DNA of 64,000 nucleotides from Poecilobothrus nobilitatus (taxonomy: Eukaryota; Arthropoda; Insecta; Diptera; Dolichopodidae): the NCBI GenBank assembly GCA_947095535.1, contig OX352773.1, positions 232,171,477 through 232,235,476 on the forward strand. Direction: 5' to 3'. A program made the translations under genes and the position numbers. Below are positions 10,651-22,813 of the stretch, piece after piece. Under the pieces are notes generated by a model that saw only the letters and a list, made by a program, of their open reading frames with translations, made no database searches and was not told where the DNA came from. The first letter of the stretch is position 1. The number at the start of each line of letters is the position of its first letter.

Positions 10651-12377
10651 AGAATTCAAAATATTATACTATTTGAAAACATTTACTTTATTTCTCATGC
10701 ATGATAATGTAACAATTACACAATATTATTTTTTATTTCTTCAGACTTAACATCCTTTTAAAATTTCTAATAGAAAATATCCTTAAAATATATTTTGCAT
10801 TACAAAGTAATGATTATAATGAAATATCAATTTCTTTACATAATATGCAAACTAAATAAAAATTTTATTGGACCGTAGACATTTTGTTATAGTTAAAGAA
10901 AAATAATTTCTTTTTTATATATTGAAAATTCTTTTATTCTATTTTCGAAAATAATTTTGAAGTTTATTATAAAGTAGAATTTATTAAATTTATATAGTTT
11001 TAAACTTAAATAATAATAAAATAAAAAAAAATAATCTCAAAGGTTTTATTGCTTATGCAAAAAACTATAATAAATTGTTCATTTCGGTTTTTTAAAGAAC
11101 ATAAACCAATTTTAAACCAATTTTCAAATTTTACAAAATTTATTTTGTCCAAGAAATTTTTTTCAAAATTGTAACGAGGTCAAGGCTGAAACAAAATAAT
11201 TCAAAATACGTAATAAGAAAAAAATATTTGAAAGCTCTTCAATAAGTCCTTTGATAAAATAATAGTTATTATATTTTTTTTTTAATTTAATTTATTATTT
11301 TTTATGATTGTGATTTCTATGTAATAATATAATAATATTATTTTATAGTCTATAGTTTATATTTAAAAAAATAATTAAGGAAAAATGTAAAAAAAGAAGA
11401 TTGTTCTCTTTAAAATAGAACAAAATCGAATATAAAACCACAGGCTTTTGGAAGAAAATATTTCCAAAATATTATAATGAAAAGCTTTTAATAACGGAAA
11501 GGAATTCATGGAAGAAGAAGTTTTAAACAAAAATTTAAAGTAATCAAGTAACACATATAAAGTTTCATGTTTTAGGTCTCTATATTCATCTCAAAATTAC
11601 AAAAGTTTTAAGATTTCAATACTAGAATATAGGATGACTCCAATTTTCCCATTTAAATTCAAAATTACAAAAATTTTATTAATTATTTATTTATTTTTTG
11701 TTTTTTCACCACATACCTAAAAATATGATGTGAGCGACTTACGCACTATGCCATTAGTCGTTCGTTTTAATGTTAAATAAAATTGTTTTGCATAATTTTA
11801 GTACCTAACTTAGTTTGGTATAATAAATAGGAATCTGAAACGCAACGAATAAGTTATATATAACATAAAATAGTATTATAATTCGATAATATTCAAAACA
11901 TACATTCCATTGCTTTATCTTATTTGATGTGGAATTTGTATTGGTAAACATAAGCATGAACGGACAAATGAACAGATTAAAACTGATGCTAAGCACATTT
12001 TCTAATTATTTTTTTTTTAACGATATGCTGAAAATCAGTTTAAAACAAAATGATATACAAAATATTGGATTATAAGAAAAATTATTTTTGAAATTTATTT
12101 TATAATCGAGAATGTTTTTTTTTTTTTTTTTTTTATGTAATTGAAGAGTTTTTGAAGGCTTTACTCAAATTATGGAAGAATTTCAATATTCAATATGAAA
12201 ATTTTCTAAAATAAAATATATTAAACCAATTTTGGCAGAACAAATGATTTACAAAAATTTAAATAAATATAGCTATAAATTTATGAAATTTATTATATTT
12301 AATAGTATAATAAATTCTAATTTAATATTTTGAAAATATAATAAAAAATTTAATAGAAATAAAAATATAGATACAAT
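10651..12377. other. AT-rich DNA without recognisable genes
   Basis: Poly-A/T-rich sequence. Around 11540-11700 there are phrases resembling the family C/E body (TTTCAAG, CTCAAAATT), but too decayed to assign. No open frame of interest was seen. Confidence 0.4.
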
Positions 12378-12652
12378 AGATACAATGGGTAGACGTGTGG
12401 CGTATTAACCGAAGGAGTGTGGGTTCGATCCCTGCACAGGTCGTAAGTGTTTTTTCTTTACATACTCCCCTTACGATCAAATATAATGTAAATATATTGT
12501 ATATAATATAAACAAAATAAATAATACTTATTAGTACATAATTTAATAATAGTATAAAAATCTATAATGACCTTAGTAGCCGATGGTTCAATAATATTGC
12601 ATTACATTTATGTATGTAATATTAATATAAATAAATAAATAGAAATAAAAAT
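12378..12652 (+). mobile_element. tRNA-derived SINE, copy 1
   Basis: A pol III B-box match GGTTCGATCCC lies at 12422-12432, preceded by GTGTGGCGTATTAACCGAAGG and a damaged A-box region around 12386. The body, including GTCGTAAGTG, CTTACGATC and CCGATGGTTCAATAA, and the ATAAATAAATAAAT tail match the minus-strand copy at 38232-38518 almost throughout. SINEs move by means of LINE machinery. The damaged A-box makes this copy unlikely to be transcribed. Confidence 0.8.
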
Positions 12653-15221
12653 AATATTTTGTATAAAATAGTATATCTTATATGATTATTAAACTAAATA
12701 GTTATGTCTTAATTTGAAAATACACATTATATTTCTGATCAAAACTTGTCGCAATTACTAACAAATTGAAACGCGACGAAATGCCTCGCGTAGAAATACA
12801 ATAAGACGGAACCTTTTATTTAACGGTTCGCTTTGTGCTGGACTAACGGCATTTTGTAACTGAAATTAAAACATTTTATAACTCCTCTTATCATTTTAAT
12901 AAATTGAAATTTCCAGATTTAACGTTAGTTGGATAAGAAAAATTAATTTTTTCATAATCTGATAAAGATAAAACGGACAAAATAAAAAACATTTAAAAAT
13001 ATTGGATGGATTGGATGCGTTCCTATTGCGTTTTATGAAAAAAAAATATTTACATATTATAATTTTTCAGTTTTTTTAATGTTCTTTAAATGTTTAAGAT
13101 TGTAATCAATTTTAAGGTTCGTCACAAAAACACTAATTTAGAAAATATATTATGTGGATCGTGTCTTTACATGTCTGTACATGTCAGTTTTTACTAATTT
13201 TTGGAGAAATTTTTGATAGTTGTTTCAACATTTTAATAGCTGACAAGCAAAAGAATTTAACACTCACATCTTAACACATTTTAACTCCTTCATCTTTGCT
13301 AACGCGCGCATTGTATAGCTCTTAGTATTTGGACAAGATACAAAAAAATTCTTTAAGGATTTTGAAACTACGAAAAATTTACTATATCTTTAAGTTATCA
13401 AATGTTTGATCTACTTGTTGTTTCTATAAATTTCTTTATAAACTCCAATCAATCTGATGGAATGCACGTACAGTTGCTTCCTCGCATATTTGCATAGTGG
13501 AATCTATTACAATAAAATAGAGAAACTCATTTTTAGCTCGAAATTCCAAACTGTAGAATACATACCTAAGGCTTCCACATTTCGTAAAATATACAAAACT
13601 TCAAGAAATTAGTTAATTTACATTTGCTAAATTCCCATTTAATCCCACTCGTACAATTTAAATTCAAGTTTTCCTTTCATTTTACTCTTTCCTTTTCTGT
13701 TTTTGATTCTCAACATTTATACAATTTTGCAGTTAGGGTGATTATCTATCTGATTATACTGGCTACGAATGAAAATGGTTTTAGTGAATAAACACGCAAT
13801 ACCAAGCGAACTAAGGCTTTTTTATTATCTTTTGAAAAATACAACTCCCTCGCGAAAAAAAACTCTTGTGAACTGATAAATATAATTTTTAAAACCACAA
13901 CTTGTAGCATACATGTACTTATATTTCACTTTTATGACTATAATAGGTACTTATATACAATATTAACTCAATTCTAACAGTAAAGACTAACTTATATTAT
14001 GGACATGTTGTTCTATTCAATAATCACTTGACTTATTATTGTGCATTTACAAAAAGTCAAAGGGTTAATACTAGGTACTTTATGTTTTGTATGTTCCTTC
14101 TCTTACTATAATTCTATAATAATTTTTTTTTTAAATAATTGTTGTAATTGTAATTGTTTATTTTAAAGGTAAAAACAAAAAACAATATGTATTGTAATAT
14201 CAAAACTCCTGTGGGTTGTTGTGCTGATAACACTAACTATTTTATTTTTAAAATAAATTCCACAATAACAAAAAAATATAAAACATTTTAATATATTTTT
14301 GAAAATATAAAGTTTTGCATTTTTGACAGACCTTTTTCCTATACTTCATTTTGATTGTCAGAAACTACAAGTTTTATGTAGTTTGATTTGTCAAGTAACT
14401 ACAACTGTCATATCATATACATATGTATGTGTTTTATAATAAAGATAAGGGAAGGTTGTCAATTCTTATCAATATTAAAATGTAATAATAAAAAAAAAAT
14501 TATTTTAAGTAATTTTATCAGAAAAATTTGAAAATTACTACATATGTTTAAAGATATGTTATGTCAATCATATTGAAAAATCAAAGTGAATAATATCCAT
14601 CATGTAACAGTTAATTTTTTGCTTACACGAACTTGGACAAAAAATATATTTTTAAATGCAAAAATTTGCTGGCATACTGTTTTTTTAAATTTTTAATCAT
14701 TTTTGTGGTTCTTTGTAATATTAAACAATGTAATTAAAATAATTATTTTCAGTTAAAGTATGGTTAAAGTCTTTGACATGTTTCAATTATTTACAACTTT
14801 GTATTACCTTTTGATAGATGAAATAATATCATTAATTGAAATTTATAATTTTAAAAATTGGATTTTGTCAGAATATTGGATTATAGAGAAACTAAATTTT
14901 AAAAAGTGAAACATAACTTACTTATGTTATTAAAAGTCAGACTAGATTTTGTCATCAATAAGCTGTATTAATTATCATTACTAAATTTTTTCTCAGCCCT
15001 CTTTCTAGAATTCTTTCTACAATGTTTCTCTATCAATAAGATAATAACTTATCGATTCTTAATATTTTTGAGTGAGCTATAACGACTGTGATATTACCAC
15101 CTATGTCCAAGAATAAAAGGTCGGGGAAAACTTCAAAACAAAAATTCGAGTTATGTAATAATTAAATTTTTCTTTAAAATTAATTTAAAAAAAAAAGTTA
15201 AATTTTCATATAATATGAAAT
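12653..15221. other. AT-rich DNA; one short unrecognised minus-strand frame
   Basis: No repeat family recognised. At 13436-13600 on the minus strand there are 54 sense codons ending in TAA, including the string CEEATVRAFHQIDW, with a possible splice acceptor TTCTACAG within it. It has no initiator ATG and no family that I can name with confidence. The rest is featureless. Confidence 0.35.
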
Positions 15222-16774
15222 AAAACGAGGAAGAATACAGTTGCCTTTGTCAACTCTTAGATACCCGTACGAACCGTTAGTATGTTCACAGCCTGTCACT
15301 CTGCTCACAATATTATTTTTTTAATATTTTAGTATTTTAAAATAATTTGGGTGAATTTTATAATTTCTAGAACTATGGATTGTACATATATTCAAACTAT
15401 ATGTTTATATGTGCATTCTTCAAAAGCAGATTCTAACCTTTCACATAACGATTATCAATCCAAAACTTTTTCAAATATTCTATAGTACCATTTAATACTA
15501 AGCGGTAAATGTATATTAAATTTACTTAGTACAAAATAGTAAATATAATTTTAAATATTATATTATATTATATTTAAATATTCCATTGACAGAATAATTT
15601 CTTATACGTACAATAAAATACATATATTTATGTAAATACGGCACTATATAATATACATCTATACTCTTATCATTCATTCACTAGTGACATATACGATATG
15701 TAAATAAACATGATATTATATAAGTATGTATATATATTAATATCATATAAATAAAAATTCTTCAAGCAACCGTTATGTTGTTTATTTATTTACATTTTTA
15801 TGTACTACGCATTATATCCTCAACAATTTCAAATTATCGAGTAAAACAAATGCAAAAAATTTGTTGAAGAAATTTGTTAGAAAATTTGAAAAAATCAAGT
15901 AACACTTTCGTCAATTATAAAGTAACCCTATATTATTAAAAAAAGTTGTTAACAGAAATAAGAGTATAATGTTGAAGCTTTAATTTTTGTGTATTACTTC
16001 AAAAAAATTTTAACAGGTGTTCAAGTTACAGGTGTTTAAAAATAGGAAATTTTCAGTTTTTGACACCTTACAGCTCCTAAACGGGCAGTGATACAAAAAA
16101 AATTTTTGAAATGACTCATACTTATTTTCAAAGAACTAACTTCTGTCAAAATGTCTAGTTTCCAATATAAACCGTTTAGAAGATAGAAGGGTTGAAGAAT
16201 TTTACAAAATTTGAGTTCGCCACCGTATGCCACAAATATATATTTATTGTATATATACTTTCAAAGCTAACAAAAGTAGTAATCGTTTGGCGTTTTCAAA
16301 ATGAAGATATACTTTATACAACTTGTGCTATAACAATTTAAATATAGAGCTTTTTTGAACCTTTGGGGAGCTGTAGCTCCGTAACGGGTGGGGCTACAAA
16401 AAAAAGTTATTAAAAATAAAATTAATAGTTTTGTGATATCTATCAGTAGTTAAAATTTCATAGCTCTATTGCAAAAAAAAAGTGGGGATCTAAAAGTTAG
16501 GTTTTTGAGAGCTACCCTAAGGCCCAAACTCAACCAAAAAAAATAGGGAACCTACAAATTACTCCCAGAATATTTTGTGTAAATTTCAAGATTCTAGCTT
16601 TCTTAGTTTTTGAGTTAGCGTGCTGACGGACGGACGGACGGACATGGCTCAAAAGTCTTAGAATTTTTTTCTGATCCGATCCATACCTTTGAAGGTATAT
16701 CTAGCTCGCTTATTTCGAGGTGTTACAAACGGAGGAGTAATTTTATTATACCCGATCCTATCGTACGGGTATAA
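15222..16774 (-). mobile_element. Family C, copy 1 (uninterrupted)
   Basis: On the minus strand the 5' end is TATACCCGTACGATAGGATC followed by GGGTATA (hairpin), near 16774. A (GTCC)n run follows at about 16626-16644, then a segment read in reverse as CGCTAACTCAAAAAC. The 3' end has the inverted arm GTTCGTACGGGTAT, a hairpin AGTTG...CAACT and the terminus CTTCCTCGTTTT at 15222. Ends and head resemble family B, while the middle has the order of phrases of family E. It is non-coding. Copy 2 (17787-22196) differs at only a few positions per hundred, except for the inserted family B element. Confidence 0.75.
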
Positions 16775-16967
16775 AGATATGGCTTTTGAGCCAATTTATG
16801 GACGCTTTTAAATTTAAAATAATCAAATAATTTATTGTTATCAAAAAATAATTTTATTACTATTTTCTTTAATAATGAATTTTCTGCCATTTTCGGTTTG
16901 ATTATTGATTATTGATTGAAATATAATTTTGTAATTTCTGTAATTTTATATATAAAAGCAAGGAAGT

Positions 16968-17786
16968 ACGTAAAATCAAAGGCTTTTGTAAAAGCATCTT
17001 TTTTCAAAAAAAAAAATTAATTAATATTTTTTATAATCTGAAATTGTGAAAAATTATTGGACAGTTTCTTTAATTTTAAGATAACTATATATACATGTTT
17101 TATTTTAAAGAAATTTAAAGATGGGTCCAAGTTAAAAATAGCGAATTTTTAGTTTTTGACCCCTAATAACTATTAAACAATTTTCTGAGAAAGCTTATCT
17201 ATACTTATTTTGAAAGATCTTCCGCCTCTCAATATTTCAAGTTTATGACTTACAGCGATGAGGATATACAAATGATCCCAAATTGTACAAAATTTTAGTT
17301 TCAGACAATGGTAAATTTTAATATCTACTAAATTCAAAAAATTATATAATTTTAATTTATTTAATTTATAAAGCGTAAACATTTTTCTATAGTTTCCGTT
17401 TTTTAATTAAACAAATATAAAGCAAAGCTTGAGATCGTAGTTGTAAATGAAAGAATTCATATACCAAATTCAACTCAAGCTCAACCTAAATATTGAGTTT
17501 GCTAACACTCGACTCCGCTCAGTCTATGAGCATATTATATATATCACTCAAATTATAAGAGGACTTAATATTTGAGCGGACTGAAAATTTTAATGAGTTG
17601 AGCGATGAGTTGAATCAAAATTTAAGTTTTTTACAATCCTGTTTGAGATATTATAAACATTTGAAAATAAAGCTTTTTCCTTATTTACGGAGTTCCCTAA
17701 TGAGTGGTGCTACAATAATGTTCATTACTTCTTTTTAAAGGGTGTTGAAGTTTTGTAAACAGACATTTTTTTTAAAAAATATGTTA
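16968..17786 (-). mobile_element. Family E relic (copy 7)
   Basis: The minus strand keeps the family E order: a TCAAAGGCTTTTG 3' hairpin relic near 16978, a TTTTGACCCCTAATA segment at 17154, an ACGGAGTTCCCTAATGAGTGGTGCTAC segment near 17689 (written here over two overlapping phrases), and GTTTTGTAAACAGAC near 17754. A segment at about 17440-17640, with repeated GAGTT/CAACTC words, is not part of the family and may be another small insertion. The 5' hairpin is lost where family C copy 2 begins. Confidence 0.5.
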
Positions 17787-17881
17787 AAAACGAGGAAGAA
17801 TACAGTTGCCTTTGTCAACTCTTAGATACCCGTACGAACCGTTAGTATGTTCACAGCCTGTCACTCTGCTCACAATATTAT
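17787..17881 (-). mobile_element. Family C, copy 2, 3'-terminal piece
   Basis: Nearly identical to 15222-15316 of family C copy 1, from AAAACGAGGAAG to CACAATATTAT. The element is then broken by a family B insertion and resumes at about 20714. Confidence 0.85.
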
Positions 17882-20713
17882 TATACCCGTATGAACTATG
17901 TTCAAGGGTATAATAAATTTGCCATTACGTTTGTGACACCTTAAAGGAGTCGAGCTAGATATAGTGTCAAAGGTATGGATCGGCTCAGAATCGAATTCTG
18001 AGTTGATTAAGCCATGTACGTCCGTCCGTCCGTCCGTCCGTCCGTCCGCACGATAACACAAAAAATAAAGGAGCTAGGGGGCTGAAATTTTTTTTACGTC
18101 ACTTTTACAAAATTGTTAGTTTTGCTATTTAAATCCAACATTTTCGGTCGGCGGGTTCGAGTAGCTGCCATACAACTTCTATCTTTATATAGAAATAACT
18201 CAGTATCTATTCAAGCTAGGTTTCTGAAATTTTGCAAATGATGATCAAGTTTTATGGCAACAACTTCTGTAAAATTTGGTTGTGCTGGTGCAGCGGGTTC
18301 GGGTAGCTGCCATACAACTTCTCCGTTTAAATGAGAATAACTCAGTGTTTATTGAAGCTAGGAATCTGAAATTTAGTAAAGAGGTGTCGAGTTACATGCC
18401 AACAACTTTTGTAAAATTTGGTTGGTCTAGAGCAGCCGGTTCAGACTTCTTGCACCTCTTGGAACCTAATGAAGCTAGGCGTCTGAAATTTTGCAAATGA
18501 TGATCAAGTTTTATGGCAACAACTTTTGTAAAATTTGGTTTTGGTGGTGCGGCGGGTTCGGGTAGCTGCCATACAACTTATCCGGTTAAATGAGAATAAC
18601 TCAGTGTTTATTGAAGCTAGGAATCTGAAATTTAGTAAAGAAGTGTCGAGTTATATGCCAACAACTTTTGTAAAATTTGTTTGGTCTAGAGCAGCCGGTT
18701 CAGACTTCTTGCACCTCTTGGAACCTAATGAAGCTAGGCGCCTGAAATTTTGCAAATGATGATCAAGTTTCATGGCAACAACTTCTACAAAATTTGGTTG
18801 TGCTGGTGCGACGGGTTCGGGTAGCTGCCATACAAAATCTCTTTTTAAATGAAAAGAACTCAGTGTCCGTCCGCACGATAACTCAAAAAATAGAGGAGCT
18901 AGGAGGCTGAAAATTTTTTTACATCACTTTTGTAAAATTGTTAGTTTTGCTATTTAACTCCAGCATTTTCTGTCCCCGGGTTCGGGTAGCTGCCATACAA
19001 CTTCTTTCTTTAAATAGAAATAACCCAGTGTCTGTTCAATCTAGGTATCTGAAATTTTGCGAATGATGATCAAGTTTTATGGCAACAACTTCTACAAAAT
19101 TTGGTTGTGGTGGTGCGACGGGTTCGGGTAGCTGCCATACAAAATCTCTTTTTAAATGAAAAGAACTCAGTGTCCGTCCGCACGATAACTCAAAAAATAA
19201 AGGAGCTAGGAGGCTGAAATTTTTTTTACGTCACTCTTGCAAAATTGTTAGTTTTGCTATTTAACTCCAGTATTTTCGGCCGCCGGGTTCGAGTAGCTGC
19301 CATACAACTTCTTTCTTTAAATAGAAATAACCCAGTGTCTGTTCAATCTAGGTATCTGAAATTTTGCAAATGATGATCAAGTTTTATGGCAACAACTTCT
19401 ACAAAATTTGGTTGTGCTGGTGCGACGAGTTCGGGTAGCTGCCATACAAAATCTCTTTTTAAATGAAAAGAACTCAGTGTCCGTCCGCACGATAACTCAA
19501 AAAATAAAGGAGCTAGGAGGCTGAAATTTTTTTTACGTCACTCTTGCAAAATTGTTAGTTTTGCTATTTAACTCCAGCATTTTCGGCCGCCGGGTTCGAG
19601 TAGCTGCCATACAACTTCTTTCTTTAAATAGAAATAACCCAGTGTCTGTTCAATCTAGGTATCTGAAATTTTGCGAATGATGATCAAGTTTTATGGCAAC
19701 AACTTCTGCAAAATTTGGTTGTGGTGGTGTGACGGGTTCGGGTAGCTGCCATACAAAATCTCTTTTTAAATGAAAGAACTCACTGTCCGTCCGCACGATA
19801 ACTCAAAAAATAAAGGAGTTAGGAGGCTGCAATTTTTTTTACATCACTTTTACAAAATTGTTAGTTTTGCTATTTAACTCCAGCATTTTCGGCCGCCGGG
19901 TTCGAGTAGCTGCCATACAACTTCTTTCTTTAAATAGAAATAACCCAGTGTCTGTTCAATCTAGGTATCTGAAATTTTGCAAATGATGATCAAGTTTTAT
20001 GGCAACAACTTCTACAAAATTTGGTTGTGCTGGTGCGACGGGTTCGGGTAGCTGCCATACAAAATCTCTTTTTAAATGAAAAGAACTCAGTGTCCGTCTG
20101 CACGATAACTCAAAAAATAAAGGAGCTAGGAGGCTGAAATTTTTTTTACGTCACTCTTGCAAAATTGTTAGTTTTGCTATTTAACTCCAGCATTTTCGGC
20201 CGCCGGGTTCGAGTAGCTGCCATACAACTTCTTTCTTTAAATGGAAATAACCCAGTGTCTATTCAATCTAGGTATCTGAAATTTTGCAAATGATGATCGA
20301 GTTTTAATGCAACAACTTCTGTAAAATTTTGTTGTGATGATATGACAGGTTCGGATAGTTGCCATACAACTTCTCTTTTTAAATGAAAATAACTCAGTGT
20401 CTATTGAAGCTAGGTATCTGAAATTTAGTGAAAAAGTGTCGAGTTGCATGCCAAAAACTTTTGTAAAATTTGAATGGTCTAAAGCAGCCGGTTCAGGCTT
20501 TTTGCATTTCTTGGAACTTAATGAAGCTAGGCGCAATAGATTCGGGTAGCTATCATACAACTCCACAATTTACATAAATATATCTCTGTAGTTCGGTACT
20601 AAAACTCTGAATGTTTTTAAAAGATGATCAAGTTTTATAGAAACAGGATATATTACGTTCATACGGGTATCCCAGAGTTGACACAGTCTACTCTACTGCA
20701 CTCTTCCTCGTTT
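17882..20713 (+). mobile_element. Family B, copy 1: Helentron-like element with 307-bp higher-order array
   Basis: The 5' end TATACCCGTATGAAC pairs with GGGTATA as a hairpin, and again with GTTCATACGGGTAT near the 3' end. A possible hairpin AGAGT...ACTCT and the terminus CTTCCTCGTTTT follow. The head has a (GTCC)n run at about 18020-18047 and ACGATAACACAAAAAA. The interior is a tandem array whose units contain GGTAGCTGCCATACAAC and GGCAACAACTTC. The element sits inside family C copy 2. Frames such as 18276-18500 start with TTG and consist only of repeat sequence, so I treat the element as non-coding. Confidence 0.8.
18864..20400 (+). repeat. Higher-order tandem repeat, five units of about 307 bp
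   Basis: The landmark GTCCGTCCGCACGATAACTC recurs at 18864, 19172, 19479, 19785 and 20092 (the last with one change), with spacing 306-308 bp. Each unit contains two related halves of about 153 bp, one with CGGGTTCGAGTAGCTGCC and one with CGGGTTCGGGTAGCTGCC. Each unit also repeats a piece of the element head (GTCC run plus ACGATAACTCAAAAAATA). The shorter copies at 27203 and 58453 lack this amplification. Confidence 0.9.
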
Positions 20714-22196
20714 TTTTAATATTTTAGTATTTTAAAATAATTTGGGTGAATTTTATAATTTCTAGAACTATGGGTTCTACATATATTCAAACTATATGTT
20801 TATATGTACATTCTTCAAAAGCAGATTCTAACCTTTCACATAACGATTATCAATCCAAAACTTTTTCAAATATTCTATAGTACCATTTAATACTAAGCGG
20901 TAAATGTATATTAAATTTACTTAGTACAAAATAGTAAATATAATTTTAAATATTATATTATATTATATTTAAATATTCCATTGACAGAATAATTTCTTAT
21001 AAGTACAATAAAATACATATATATATGTAAATAAGGCGCTATATAATGTACATATATACTCTTATCATTCATTCACTAGTGACATATACGATATGTAAAT
21101 AAACATGATATTATATAAGTATGTATGTATATCAATATCATATAAATAAAAATTCTTCAAGCAACCGTTATGTTGTATATTTATTTACATTTTTATGTAC
21201 TACGCATTATATCCTCAACAATTTCAAATTATCGAATAAAACAAATGCAAAAAATTTGTTGAAGAAATTTGTTAGAAAATTTGAAAAAATCAAGTAACAC
21301 TTTCGTCAATTATAAAGTAACCCTACATTATTAAAAAAAGTTGTTAACAGAAATAAGAACATAATGTTGAAGCTTTAATTTTTATGTATTACTTTAAAAA
21401 AATTTTAACAGGTGTTCAAGTTACAGGTGTTTAAAAATAGGAAATTTTCAGTTTTTGACCCCTTACAGCTCCTAAACGGGGGGTGATACAAAAAAAAAAT
21501 CTGATATGACTCATACTTATTTTTAAAGATCTAACTTCTGTCAAAATTTCAAGTTTCCAATATAAACCGTTTAGAAGATAGAAGGGTTGAAGGATTTTGC
21601 AAAATTTGAGTTTCACATAACGGTAAATTAAGACACCGTATGCCACAAATATATATTTATTGTATATATTTTTTTAAAGCTAATAAAAGTAGTAATCGTT
21701 TGGCGTTTTCAAAATGAAGATATACCTTATACAACTTGTGCTATAACAATTTAAATATAGAGCTTTTTTGAACCTTTGAGGAGCTGTAGCTCCGTAACGG
21801 GTGGGGCTACAAAAAAAAGTTATTAAATATAAAATTAATATTTTTGTGAGATCTATCAGTGGTTAAAATTTCATAGCTCTATTGCAAAAAAAATATCGGG
21901 ATCTAAAAGTTAGGTGTTCGAGAGCTACCCTAAGGCTTGGTCCAAACTCAACCAAAAAAAATAGGGAACCTACAAATTACTCCCAGAATATTTTGTGGAA
22001 ATTTCAAGATTCTAGCTTTCTTAGTTTTTGAGTTAGCGTGCTGACGGACGGACGGACGGACGGACATGGCTCAAAAGTCTTAGAATTTTTTTCTGATCCG
22101 ATCCATACCTTTGAAGGTATATCTAGCTCGCTTATTTCGAGGTGTTACAAACGGAGGAGTAATTTTATTATACCCGATCCTATCGTACGGGTATAA
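20714..22196 (-). mobile_element. Family C, copy 2, main part
   Basis: Continues the element begun at 17787 and matches 15317-16774 almost base for base, with the 5' hairpin near 22170-22196 and a (GTCC)n run (reverse GGAC) at about 22043-22064. The reading at 21431-21646 starts without an established ATG and is not conserved as a frame in copy 1, so it is not annotated. Confidence 0.85.
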
Positions 22197-22813
22197 TAAT
22201 ATTGTTTTTATATATTACAAGTTTAAATGTTCTAAACAATGATATGCCAGTCAATGAACTTTTTGAAAAAAAATTTCCATAATAAATTAAATTAGAAAAA
22301 GAACAAAATTTTTCTAATCAATTTGATAAAGGATTTTGAAATAATAATCAAGCATATGCCTTGAAATAATTTTCAATGAACCTAAAACTTAAGATTATTG
22401 AACTTTTTTAGAAAATTTTTAATCAAGACAAATTTTAAATTTATTTTTCATTAGGAATTTTTTTCTTTTTCAAAGTTAATAAAAATCAAATTAGACAATT
22501 TGTCAATTTGTTTTAAAACAAACATTTTGAAAAATTCCTTTTATGTAATTAAAAAAAAAAAATATTACAGATCTTTTATACGATTTTAATTTACTTCTAG
22601 AGCATCTAATTTAAAAGAATGCAAATCAAACTTGATTTGATTAGAAAACATTTTGTAAAATAAAAAGTTGTAAAAAGTTATTCTTTACCCAGATACAAAC
22701 AAATAAGAATCTAAACAAAGTAAAGATGCTATTCATATAATATATAAAGTTAAAAGTTTTAATTCTTATAGTTTATGTAACAACAGTTAGTCATAGTTAA
22801 TATTGTTTTAATA

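Noticed and set aside
12378..12452. Functional tRNA gene
   Set aside because: The B-box is present, but the A-box is damaged, no cloverleaf can be closed, and the same head occurs in other SINE copies with body and tail.
18276..18759. Repeated 74-codon frames in family B
   Set aside because: They begin with TTG and consist only of tandem-repeat sequence; the same segments in other copies contain stops or shifts.
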